From Dysgonomonas sp. BGC7 (GTDB lineage: Bacteria > Bacteroidota > Bacteroidia > Bacteroidales > Dysgonomonadaceae): DNA of 64,000 nucleotides. The stretch spans positions 62,001 to 126,000 of the forward strand of contig NZ_CVRP01000014.1 of the NCBI RefSeq assembly GCF_001261735.1, read 5' to 3'. Position numbers and translations under genes: made by a program. Shown here piece after piece: positions 17,375-24,791 of this stretch (positions are counted from its first letter, which is position 1; the number at the start of each line of letters is the position of its first letter). The notes under the pieces were generated by a model. It searched no databases. It worked only from the letters and a program-made list of their open reading frames with translations, and was not told the DNA's origin.

Positions 17375-18223
17375 ATGGAAGATAGCAACCAAGGATTATC
17401 CTTTTGGGATCATTTAGAAGAATTTCGATGGACACTAATACGGTCTATCGCTGCTCTGTTTATTTTTGCAATTATAGCATTTGCATTTATGCCATATATA
17501 TACGACAGTATAATAATGGGACCTACGCGTGCCGATTTTTTTCTATACAAATACCTTTGTGTAGCAACTTCAGCAGTACCTTTTTTACCTGATTTCTGTG
17601 ACGACACTTTTCATGTCAATATAATAAATATAAACCTTGCGTCACAGTTTTTCAGACATATGACTACCTCTTTCTGGTTGGCTCTTATACTGACTTTTCC
17701 TTATCTGGCATTCGAAATATGGAGATTTATAAGTCCTGCCCTCTACGAGAACGAGAAGAAAAGTATACGCTGGGTATTTCTTTTCGGAACCATCATGTTC
17801 TTTTTGGGATGCGTTGTGGGGTATTCGCTTGTGTTTCCGATGACATTTCGCTTTTTGGCAACCTATCAGTTGAGTGAAGTCATTGTAAATGAGATCTCTT
17901 TGGACTCATACATGGATAATTTTCTCATGCTCATATTTGTGATGGGGATCGTATTCGAACTACCACTCTTATCGTGGTTACTCTCTCAACTAGGATTACT
18001 GAACAGATCGTTCTTCAAAAGATTCAGAAGACATGCCATTGTAGGGCTATTGGTATTATCGGCAATCATCACCCCTTCGGGAGACCCTTTTACCCTATCG
18101 GTAGTATTTATTCCTTTGTATTTTCTCTATGAGTTAAGTGCTTTCTTTGTAAAGCCTGCACCAAAAGAGGAAGAAGAGGCAGATGAAGAACCTGACGAAA
18201 ATCCGGATATTCAGATTCAATAG
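17375..18223 (+). CDS. tatC: Sec-independent protein translocase TatC
   Basis: 282 residues with six predicted membrane helices. The N-terminal SFWDHLEEFRWTLIRS is the TatC signature (HLEELR-type), where the twin-arginine signal docks, and the conserved SPALYENEKKS with Glu follows the second helix (FEIWRFISPALY). An extra periplasmic stretch (about 50-85, with two Cys: PDFCDDTF and YKYLCVATS) is longer than in E. coli TatC, and the C-terminus is an acidic tail (EEEEADEEPDENPD). It is the last gene of the tatAC unit and is followed by a terminator. Confidence 0.95.
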   Translation: MEDSNQGLSFWDHLEEFRWTLIRSIAALFIFAIIAFAFMPYIYDSIIMGPTRADFFLYKYLCVATSAVPFLPDFCDDTFHVNIININLASQFFRHMTTSFWLALILTFPYLAFEIWRFISPALYENEKKSIRWVFLFGTIMFFLGCVVGYSLVFPMTFRFLATYQLSEVIVNEISLDSYMDNFLMLIFVMGIVFELPLLSWLLSQLGLLNRSFFKRFRRHAIVGLLVLSAIITPSGDPFTLSVVFIPLYFLYELSAFFVKPAPKEEEEADEEPDENPDIQIQ

Positions 18224-18257
18224 TATGGATCAGAAGCAAAACCTCATATAATTTATA

Positions 18258-18288
18258 GAAGCTGTAGTTTCTACTACAGCTTCATTTT
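18258..18288 (+). terminator. Terminator of tatAC
   Basis: GAAGCTGTAG (18258-18267) pairs perfectly with CTACAGCTTC (18274-18283), followed by ATTTTTA. Confidence 0.8.
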
Positions 18289-18374
18289 TAAGATAGCATT
18301 TTGTTAGAATACTCTATTCCCAACCTGCCACAAAGACAAATAGTGGCGCTGTAAATCAATAGCATACACTCATA

Positions 18375-18406
18375 TTTGTTTAGGCGGGTAAATATTACTA
18401 TCTTTG
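18375..18406 (+). promoter_or_regulatory. Promoter of the RNA-repair cassette
   Basis: Both consensus elements are perfect: TTTG at -33 (18375-18378) and TATCTTTG at -7 (18399-18406), separated by 20 bp. Transcription would start near 18412, leaving a leader of about 140 nt before the RNA ligase gene. Confidence 0.75.
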
Positions 18407-18411
18407 TAGCG

Positions 18412-18555
18412 ATTAATAACAATCGTTTATATAACAAAATGTCATGTAATTGTTTAGTTTACATAGCGGAAATCTTTCCGCATTTATCAAGACCGTAATA
18501 GATAATTTGCGGGTCTTGCTATTATTGTATTCTATCAACTAAAAACAATTACATT
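18412..18555 (+). promoter_or_regulatory. Structured 5' leader with short ORF, RNA-repair cassette
   Basis: Three inverted repeats follow one another: ATGTAA/TTACAT (within 18444-18464), GCGGAAA/TTTCCGC (18466-18472/18475-18481) and CAAGACC/GGTCTTG (18488-18494/18512-18518). A 19-codon ORF (18439-18498, starting MSCNCLVYIAEIF) covers the first two hairpins and stops inside the loop of the third. This resembles a leader with translation-coupled structure; its function is unproven. Confidence 0.45.
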
Positions 18556-19248
18556 ATGTTATCACAGAAATATGGTCGTACATACCATTTCCCCTTTTCG
18601 CCGGGAACAACTAGCGACGACCGCATCAATCATACATACTGGAACGATATCCAACAAATAGAGACAATCGTTCATACAGAAAAATTGGATGGGGAAAATA
18701 ACTGCCTCAATCGCTTTGGAGTATTCGCTCGTTCACATGCAGCACCAACAACCTCAGCTTGGACAAATCAGATACGAGAACGCTGGCAATTAATCAAGCA
18801 AGACCTAGGCGACATTGAGATATTTGGAGAAAATCTATATGCAATACATTCCATCGAATATAAGCAAATAGAGTCTTATTTTTACGTATTTGCCGTGCGC
18901 TGCCTGGACAAATGGCTATCATGGGAAGAAGTTAAGTTCTATGCTTCAATATTTGATTTCCCCACCGTCCCGGAATTAAAGATCGAATCTGTTACAAATC
19001 TATCGCAACAAACCTTGCAAGAGCAGGTTCTTAGCTTAGCACAAGAGTGCTCTGTATTTGAATCAACAGATATACTCACCGAGAATAGCTGTACACGAGA
19101 GGGTATTGTTACCCGCAACACAGAGGAATATCTAACTGACCAATTTCCACGCAATGTATTTAAGTATGTTCGGAAAGGGCATGTTAAAACAAATGAGCAT
19201 TGGACTAGAAATTGGCAGCGTGCAAAGCTGATATGGGAGAAACGATAA
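18556..19248 (+). CDS. ATP-dependent RNA ligase family protein
   Basis: 230 residues, essentially one nucleotidyltransferase domain. Motif I is TEKLDGENN with Lys43 as the expected AMP-linked lysine. The motif III region is IEIFGENLYAIHSIEY (about 90-108), motif IV is EGIVTR (Glu182) and motif V is KYVRKGHV (Lys203, Lys207). The protein ends soon after motif V, without the C-terminal domain of T4 Rnl1/Rnl2 or the OB fold of DNA ligases, which places it with compact RNA ligases. It would seal 3'-OH/5'-phosphate RNA ends. The next gene, 18 bp downstream, supplies the end-healing activities needed to make such ends. Confidence 0.85.
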   Translation: MLSQKYGRTYHFPFSPGTTSDDRINHTYWNDIQQIETIVHTEKLDGENNCLNRFGVFARSHAAPTTSAWTNQIRERWQLIKQDLGDIEIFGENLYAIHSIEYKQIESYFYVFAVRCLDKWLSWEEVKFYASIFDFPTVPELKIESVTNLSQQTLQEQVLSLAQECSVFESTDILTENSCTREGIVTRNTEEYLTDQFPRNVFKYVRKGHVKTNEHWTRNWQRAKLIWEKR

Positions 19249-19266
19249 AGAAAGGAGATATAAATT

Positions 19267-20379
19267 ATGACTTGGAAAATAACACAAAATAAAGAATGGG
19301 CATCCCTCGAAAAGGAGTTTTCATGGGTTGCCGATATGCATGATGTTCTTCAACACAAAGAGCACCATGCAGAAGGAAATGTTGCTATACATACCCGTAT
19401 GGTCTTAGACGAATTAGTAAAGATCGCTGAATACCAACATCTATCTGAACAAGATAAAGAGATATTATGGGCTGCTGCATTATTGCATGATGTAGAGAAA
19501 CGCTCTACTTCACAAGATGACGGGTATGGCAATATATCGGCAAACGGGCATGCCCGAAAAGGAGAGTACACAGCTAGGACAATTCTGTTTAAGGATGTCC
19601 CTACCCCTTTTCACATCCGTGAGAACATTGCATCTTTAGTTCGATTCCACGGACTGCCTCTCTGGCTGCTAGAAAAGGATGAGCCGGCAAAGAAGATACA
19701 GGAAATATCAATGAGGCTCAATACTCAGCACCTGAGAATATTGGCTGAGGCAGATGCCAAAGGAAGAATATGCGATACTAAGGAGTCGCTAATAGAATCT
19801 CTCGAACTATTCCAGCTGTTTTGTAACGAGCAGGAATGTTGGGGCAAATCGCTCGAGTTTGCGACACCTAATTCGAGGTTCCAGTATTTTAATACTATAG
19901 ACGGATATATAGGATATGTTCCACATGATGACTTCAAAAGTGAGGTGATTCTTCTTTCAGGCCTACCGGGCATGGGAAAAGATCATTACATACAGTCATT
20001 AAAGTCGGAGATGCCAATAATAAGCCTCGATGCTATTCGTCGCAAGTATAAGTATAGCCCAACAGACAGGTCTGCAACAGGCAGAGTGGTACAAGAAGCT
20101 AAGGAGCAAGCAAGGAAATACCTGAGAAACGGTCAGAATTTTATATGGAATGCAACCAACATAACGAAGCTAATGCGTATGCAGCTTGTTGACTTATTTA
20201 CAACATATAACGCAAAGGTAAAGATTGTATATGTAGAGAAACCGTATAATACATGGAGGGAGCAGAACAAAAACAGGGAATACGCATTACCAGAAAACGT
20301 ACTGGATAAAATGTTGAGTAAATTAGAAATACCTCAACTAACAGAGGCTCATGAAGTGGAATATATAATAACTGGATAA
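19267..20379 (+). CDS. HD-domain phosphohydrolase fused to polynucleotide kinase (HD-Pnk-like)
   Basis: 370 residues in two parts. The N-terminal HD domain (about 25-185) has the metal-site histidines and aspartates: His in AIHTRM, His74-Asp75 (LLHDVEK), His128 (VRFHGLP) and Asp163 (EADAKGR). The C-terminal P-loop kinase domain (about 225-370) has GLPGMGKDH (Lys238, Asp239), DAIRR as the acceptor/base region, NATNITK and a lid-like WREQNKNRE. The same domain order occurs in Runella slithyformis HD-Pnk, a characterised enzyme that removes 2',3'-cyclic or 3'-phosphates and phosphorylates 5'-OH ends. Paired with the adjacent ligase it makes a complete break-healing and sealing unit. The RNA target is unknown. 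Confidence 0.85.
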   Translation: MTWKITQNKEWASLEKEFSWVADMHDVLQHKEHHAEGNVAIHTRMVLDELVKIAEYQHLSEQDKEILWAAALLHDVEKRSTSQDDGYGNISANGHARKGEYTARTILFKDVPTPFHIRENIASLVRFHGLPLWLLEKDEPAKKIQEISMRLNTQHLRILAEADAKGRICDTKESLIESLELFQLFCNEQECWGKSLEFATPNSRFQYFNTIDGYIGYVPHDDFKSEVILLSGLPGMGKDHYIQSLKSEMPIISLDAIRRKYKYSPTDRSATGRVVQEAKEQARKYLRNGQNFIWNATNITKLMRMQLVDLFTTYNAKVKIVYVEKPYNTWREQNKNREYALPENVLDKMLSKLEIPQLTEAHEVEYIITG

Positions 20380-20434
20380 ACTTTTAAGACAATATATTGT
20401 TTATATTCAAAGTATTAACATTAACACATTTATC

Positions 20435-20824
20435 ATGTACAAACAGATTTTATTCGTATTTACTATGATTCTATTTCTTGGATCATGTAACAGTTCTGAA
20501 AAGACAGAAAAGCTGATCATAGCATCTCAGCAAGGAGACTGTATAGGAGTTGGCCCTATGAAATGCCTCTTAGTAAAGAAAGAAGGACAAGCAGAATGGG
20601 AGTTCTTTTACAGTAATATTGAAGGGTTTAATTATGAGCCGGGCTATGAATATGTATTAGAGGTTAAAGTGGACAAGGTAGAGAATCCTGCCGCAGATCA
20701 ATCAAGCTCGAAATATACCCTTGTAAAGCAAATATCTAAAGAACAGAAAACCTCAGAGAACCTACCTCAAATACAGGAAGAAGAGATAATTGAAGAAATA
20801 GTGTCTACCGATTCTATACAGTAG
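20435..20824 (+). CDS. DUF4377 domain lipoprotein
   Basis: 129 residues. Lipoprotein signal ending LFLGSCNSS (Cys18), then a single DUF4377 domain with its signature order: GVGPMKCLLVK, then EWEFFYSNIEGFNYEPGYEY, VLEVKV and SSKYTLVKQISK. The C-terminal tail is acidic (EEEIIEEIV). DUF4377 is related to the META-type heat-shock lipoprotein domains in domain databases and has no assigned reaction. It is 55 bp behind the RNA-repair pair, with an AT-rich gap, so it may be a separate transcription unit. A bidirectional terminator follows. Confidence 0.82.
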   Translation: MYKQILFVFTMILFLGSCNSSEKTEKLIIASQQGDCIGVGPMKCLLVKKEGQAEWEFFYSNIEGFNYEPGYEYVLEVKVDKVENPAADQSSSKYTLVKQISKEQKTSENLPQIQEEEIIEEIVSTDSIQ

Positions 20825-20849
20825 AAGAGTTGGATATCAGATAAATTAA

Positions 20850-20880
20850 AAAGCGGTACTTGTAATGAGTACCGCTTTCT
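20850..20880. terminator. Bidirectional terminator
   Basis: AAAGCGGTACT (20850-20860) pairs perfectly with AGTACCGCTTT (20868-20878) between two convergent genes, with A-rich and T-rich flanks on the two sides. Confidence 0.8.
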
Positions 20881-20882
20881 CT

Positions 20883-22208
20883 TTATTCAAACAAGAATGG
20901 TTTTGTAACTTCCAGCTTTGCCCGTTTCTCTTCAAAGAAGAACCTCTCTTCATTAAAAGCAGGCTTTAACTGATCAAACCATGTTGCTTTCGGATTATAC
21001 TCTGCAAAGAATGGGACATCTACCCATTTCGGATTACGTCCCTGTATAAAGCGAAGCACAAAAATCTTTTCACCTCTTACCTCCTGTACTCCAAGCACCT
21101 GAATCTTACCAGCATGGTCACTCATACTTGGGCCTCTTACAGTACGACAAAGACCGCTAACCTTACTATATGCTCTTCGAAATATCTGCCAGCACTTATC
21201 CAAAGGTAGCTCGAAATAATGCTTTGAGCCAGTATCTCTGGCTATAAACATATAATAAGGAACACAGCCAAGATCAACTTGCTCGCGCCACATACTCGCC
21301 CACAATTCAGGCTTGTCATTTATATTGCGAAGCAAAGGAGACTGAGTCCGTATCTGAGCTCCGGTAGAGCGAATACGGGATATTGCTTGCTTCACTGCAT
21401 CGGTAGAAAGCTCGCGAGGATGATTGAAATGGGCCTGAATGGAAAGGCTTTTGCCCGAAGCAGCTACAAGTTCAAATAGCTTTATTACATCGTCACTATC
21501 TTTATCTGTTAAATATCTATATGGCCAATATGCCAGCGATTTAGTACCGATACGTATAGATCTGATGTGTCCGAACTCAGGTTCGAGCAATGGTCTGATA
21601 TAAGCCTCAAGTACAGAGGCGTTCATAACCATAGGGTCTCCTCCTGTAAACAAAACATCGGTAACCTCCTTGTGTATACGCAGATACTTTAACAGAAGAT
21701 CCGATTCTTTCATTGCAAATTTCAACTCGTTCATTCCTGAAAATTGAGGCCAACGAAAGCAGAAAGTGCAATAGGCATGGCAGGTCTGTCCCTGACTAGG
21801 AAAAAACAATACAGTTTCGGGATATTTGTGTTGAATACCCTTTAGTTTTATTTCGCCCAAAGAAGGAACATTATGTTCCTGTCCGGCAGGGTTAGGGTTA
21901 AGGGATAAACGAATCTGTTTCACTTTTTCATCAATCACATCCTTTTCCGCATTTGCATCCAGTAGTTTCTCTATCGTAGAATAATGTTTCTTCTCCAACA
22001 TTCCCCGACGAGGAAAGTTTAAAGTAAATATAGGATCTGTTTCTACATTATCCCAGTCGATTAATTCATTTACTACATAGTTGTTTGTTTTAAACGGTAA
22101 CACTCTGCCTACAACCTCGATTTCCTTTATCATTTCTTCGGAAAGCGATGATATTTGAGGAATTGTACGAAAATTGTGTAGAGTGAATGATCTTAACTGA
22201 TTACTCAT
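20883..22208 (-). CDS. KamA-family radical SAM protein (lysine 2,3-aminomutase-like)
   Basis: 441 residues. The radical-SAM cluster motif is CHAYCTFC (Cys143, Cys147, Cys150), followed by FTGGDPMV (SAM-binding GGD) and the KamA-type TQSPLLRNINDKP (about 288-300), where the substrate channel lies. The PLP-binding region of true lysine 2,3-aminomutase (PGGGGK) is altered to SMSDHAGKI, though a lysine (Lys368) remains at the expected place. It also lacks the C-terminal zinc-cysteine extension of clostridial KAM. It may therefore use another substrate than lysine. No lysine-fermentation genes are nearby, and it appears to be monocistronic. Confidence 0.82.
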   Translation of the reverse strand: MSNQLRSFTLHNFRTIPQISSLSEEMIKEIEVVGRVLPFKTNNYVVNELIDWDNVETDPIFTLNFPRRGMLEKKHYSTIEKLLDANAEKDVIDEKVKQIRLSLNPNPAGQEHNVPSLGEIKLKGIQHKYPETVLFFPSQGQTCHAYCTFCFRWPQFSGMNELKFAMKESDLLLKYLRIHKEVTDVLFTGGDPMVMNASVLEAYIRPLLEPEFGHIRSIRIGTKSLAYWPYRYLTDKDSDDVIKLFELVAASGKSLSIQAHFNHPRELSTDAVKQAISRIRSTGAQIRTQSPLLRNINDKPELWASMWREQVDLGCVPYYMFIARDTGSKHYFELPLDKCWQIFRRAYSKVSGLCRTVRGPSMSDHAGKIQVLGVQEVRGEKIFVLRFIQGRNPKWVDVPFFAEYNPKATWFDQLKPAFNEERFFFEEKRAKLEVTKPFLFE

Positions 22209-22382
22209 AAGTTGTTTTGAAAAATATTTAATGATTAGCTTCTAGTATCTACTAATATACGAAAAATGTGTCGTATAGCCAATTACAGAATACTTTCAAA
22301 ACTTTTTTTATAATATAATAACATTTGAGATCATTACAGAAACACAGTTCTGAAACAATATAGAACACTATTATTCATATAT

Positions 22383-23141
22383 TTACGAATCCTTTACCCT
22401 TACATAAATAAGTTTTGCATGTTTTTTATTATCAACATCGCGTTGATCTATTTCAAAGATCTTTTTCTGAGCTTTAATCATTGGTGTCAATTTCGGAAAT
22501 CCATAATTTCGAGGGTCAAAATCAGGCCTTTTCTTTATTATCAAATTACCTACTTCGCCAAGATATGCCCAACCATCATCATCAGCAAGGTCTCTCACCG
22601 TACTTTTCAGTAAGTTTAGAAGCGCCTTACTCACCGGTTCTACATTCGATTTTTTATTCACCGGAACCTCAGAAGAAACCGGATCTTGCTGTGCAATATC
22701 ATCTTCCAATATTTCTATATAGATAAACTTGTCGCAAGCTACAATAAAAGGATTAGGAGTTTTCCTCTCTCCCATTCCCAACACTAGCATACCCGATTCC
22801 CGGAGGCGAACAGCCAAACGAGTGAAATCGCTATCGCTGGAAACAAGACAGAAACCATCTACTTTGTCACTATGCAATATGTCCATTGCATCGATAATCA
22901 TAGCCGAATCAGTTGCATTTTTTCCTGTCGTATAGCTATATTGTTGTATCGGTGTTATGGCATGCTCCAATAAAGGTTGCTTCCATCCCGATACGGTAGG
23001 TTTAGTCCAATCTCCATATATTCTTTTTATGGTAGGATTACCAAATTTTGCAATCTCGTCAAGCATCCCTTTTATGTTCGAGTAAGGAATATTATCTGCA
23101 TCTATAAGTACAGCTAATCTCATGTCGGCCTGTTGCTTCAT
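22383..23141 (-). CDS. NYN-domain protein with C-terminal OST-HTH/LOTUS domain
   Basis: 252 residues. The N-terminal NYN (PIN-like nuclease) domain (about 8-150) has the acidic pocket residues Asp14, Asp16 and Asn17 (LIDADNIP), Asp in KNATDSAMIIDAMD and the pair in SSDSDFTRLA. After a linker rich in Pro/Val, residues about 170-245 look like an OST-HTH/LOTUS RNA-binding domain (LLKSTVRDLADDDGWAYLGE, then FDPRNYGFPKLTPMI). NYN-LOTUS proteins (LabA/MARF1-like) are predicted RNA-directed nucleases. Nothing in the neighbourhood defines its target. The shared 100-bp element (copy B) lies 80 bp upstream of its start. Confidence 0.82.
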   Translation of the reverse strand: MKQQADMRLAVLIDADNIPYSNIKGMLDEIAKFGNPTIKRIYGDWTKPTVSGWKQPLLEHAITPIQQYSYTTGKNATDSAMIIDAMDILHSDKVDGFCLVSSDSDFTRLAVRLRESGMLVLGMGERKTPNPFIVACDKFIYIEILEDDIAQQDPVSSEVPVNKKSNVEPVSKALLNLLKSTVRDLADDDGWAYLGEVGNLIIKKRPDFDPRNYGFPKLTPMIKAQKKIFEIDQRDVDNKKHAKLIYVRVKDS

Positions 23142-23220
23142 ATATTCAATTTTTTAAGATATTGTGAATCAATAATTAATTTCATTAGAATGAATTCTTT
23201 ATCCGATTTCACAATATATA

Positions 23221-23321
23221 ATTTTAACTAAAAAGTGACAAAAGTTACACTTTTTCTTCGATTATCACTTGTTACTTTTAATACTTTTTGAAAAAAGATA
23301 TTTTCTTTATAGATAAAGTTT
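23221..23321 (-). repeat. Shared intergenic element, copy B
   Basis: About 101 bp upstream of the NYN gene, similar to 16880-16982 read on the plus strand. The strongest match is 23221-23255 (32 of 35 positions), which contains AAAAGTGACAAAAGTTACAC; the far end shares TATAGATAAAGTTT (23308-23321). The core is partly palindromic (AAAAAGTG ... CACTTTTT). Confidence 0.6.
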
Positions 23322-23372
23322 TAGAAATTAGAGTAATGTATACAACCAATTTTCCAGGCTAAGAAGCTACTC

Positions 23373-23951
23373 TCAGTTTGTCCAAAACCATTTTTTATTA
23401 AGGAAAGGACAGGCCGTAGAATCTCTTTTCTGTTCCATTGGGTAAAAATCCGCAGCTTTATGGCACTGGTTGTTGGAGAAAGAAGGGTAATTGGACATAT
23501 ATCCGAGATTTGTATATTGAGGCTCTACATAGTCGCTCACATTCACCAGCCTCTTATTCGGCAAAATAATATAATCTCTAAAAATAACACATCCATTACC
23601 TTCGGGCCTTATTACTTGTGTTCTTACAGTATCGCCTATCACTTCGTATATTCCCCAAAGCGGATACTTACAAACATTTGAAGTTCCTCCTCTCTCAAAA
23701 CACCTTATCATCTCGGTACTTATATGAGAAGTAGTGGCAATAGAGAAAAGTCCATTGTCGTAAAACATATACATAGAGAAGAACGATGAATCGCATCCAT
23801 GTTCCGATACATAATATCCGTTAAGGTTTAGCTTTTTATTCAAACCTGTATTCTTATTCTTATAGAAATAGCTAAAGTTCTTTGGAGCTGACGAACAAGC
23901 GTATAACAAAACTATAGATAGTAATATAAATATAATATGTACTTTTTTCAT
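23373..23951 (-). CDS. Lipoprotein of unknown function
   Basis: 192 residues. Lipoprotein signal MKKVHIIFILLSIVLLYACSS with Cys19. The mature part has several further cysteines (in EHGCDSS, IRCFERG, NVCKYPLWG, GNGCVIF, NQCHK and TACPF), which suggests disulfides, and is otherwise a small beta-rich domain with no motif I recognise. It starts 12 bp after the stop of the preceding beta-rich secreted protein, so the two are co-transcribed as the tail of the dxs-trkA-trkH-capA run. A partner of that protein, including an immunity-type role, is possible but unsupported. Confidence 0.6.
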   Translation of the reverse strand: MKKVHIIFILLSIVLLYACSSAPKNFSYFYKNKNTGLNKKLNLNGYYVSEHGCDSSFFSMYMFYDNGLFSIATTSHISTEMIRCFERGGTSNVCKYPLWGIYEVIGDTVRTQVIRPEGNGCVIFRDYIILPNKRLVNVSDYVEPQYTNLGYMSNYPSFSNNQCHKAADFYPMEQKRDSTACPFLNKKWFWTN

Positions 23952-23963
23952 ATTAAGTTATTT

Positions 23964-24791
23964 CTAAAACATGGTATAAGGCTTATCCACACCCACCTGT
24001 AGAAAATGATTGTGATAATTACCATATTCAAAGTCGGGAGTATTGAAGAATAATCTATGCCATCCATTTTGACCAACCAACCCTCCGGTTTTGTTATTTA
24101 GTCCGTAGCGCAGAATCAAATCATTTCTTGCATATCCTATGTATACAGGGCTGGAAATCTGTTTTCCTGTTTTGTAAACTCCTCTACTATTGTGTGGCGA
24201 AACATCCGTTATGCCATTTATGTCTGTTGTATACACATTTGTTCCCAGTATAAAATGCTTATATCGGACTTCCAAAGCTGCTGTACGATATCTGTCATAC
24301 GCTCTAAATCCGGTAAATGGAAAAGCAAGAATATCGTCCTCAAAATTGATACGAACTTCATCTAAATGTAGGCTGATAATACCTGATACTTGTTTATCTC
24401 CCTGATAATATTTATTTACATAGTAGGCTGTACCGTATCGCCCTTCGTCAAATCTTACTCCGGCATACGAAGTACCAACTCCAAATCGTTGTGTAGCTTT
24501 ATAGGCATCTGCACCAATGGAGAAAGTCCATTTATTATCAACGGTCTGAGACAATTCTATCCCTGCCCCAAAACGCAACCCGTTACGATCATTAGCTCCG
24601 GACGTAAATAATGCAACTAATGAAACCGAAATCCGGAATCCATTATTTTTATCAGAGCCCCAATAAACAGATGAAAGATGATCGTCATTGTAACGTATTC
24701 TATGCTGCGAATAAGCTAATAGGCACATATTCATCAGAATGGAAAATAGTAGCAGAACTTTGAATATACGGATGCCTGTTATCTTCTTCAC
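23964..24791 (-). CDS. Secreted beta-rich protein, possible polymorphic toxin type 23 (Ntox23-like)
   Basis: 275 residues with a signal peptide (cleavage near LLAYSQ|HR). The mature part alternates polar and aromatic residues in short strands, as in a beta barrel, and ends PYTMF with a terminal Phe typical of outer-membrane proteins. The order FRAYDRYRTAALEVRYKHF, then LGTNVYTTDINGI, GVYKTGKQISSPVYIGYARN and NGWHRLFF reminds me of the domain annotated as polymorphic toxin type 23 in Bacteroidetes proteins. I rate that as a memory-based resemblance, not proof. It has no N-terminal delivery domain. The first four bases overlap the end of the capA-like gene, so expression is tightly coupled. Confidence 0.5.
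   Translation of the reverse strand: MKKITGIRIFKVLLLFSILMNMCLLAYSQHRIRYNDDHLSSVYWGSDKNNGFRISVSLVALFTSGANDRNGLRFGAGIELSQTVDNKWTFSIGADAYKATQRFGVGTSYAGVRFDEGRYGTAYYVNKYYQGDKQVSGIISLHLDEVRINFEDDILAFPFTGFRAYDRYRTAALEVRYKHFILGTNVYTTDINGITDVSPHNSRGVYKTGKQISSPVYIGYARNDLILRYGLNNKTGGLVGQNGWHRLFFNTPDFEYGNYHNHFLQVGVDKPYTMF

Noticed and set aside
19267-20379. HD domain read as a Cas3-type or (p)ppGpp hydrolase domain
   Set aside because: There is no helicase, cas gene or CRISPR array, and no RelA/SpoT motifs; the C-terminal P-loop kinase fits HD-Pnk.
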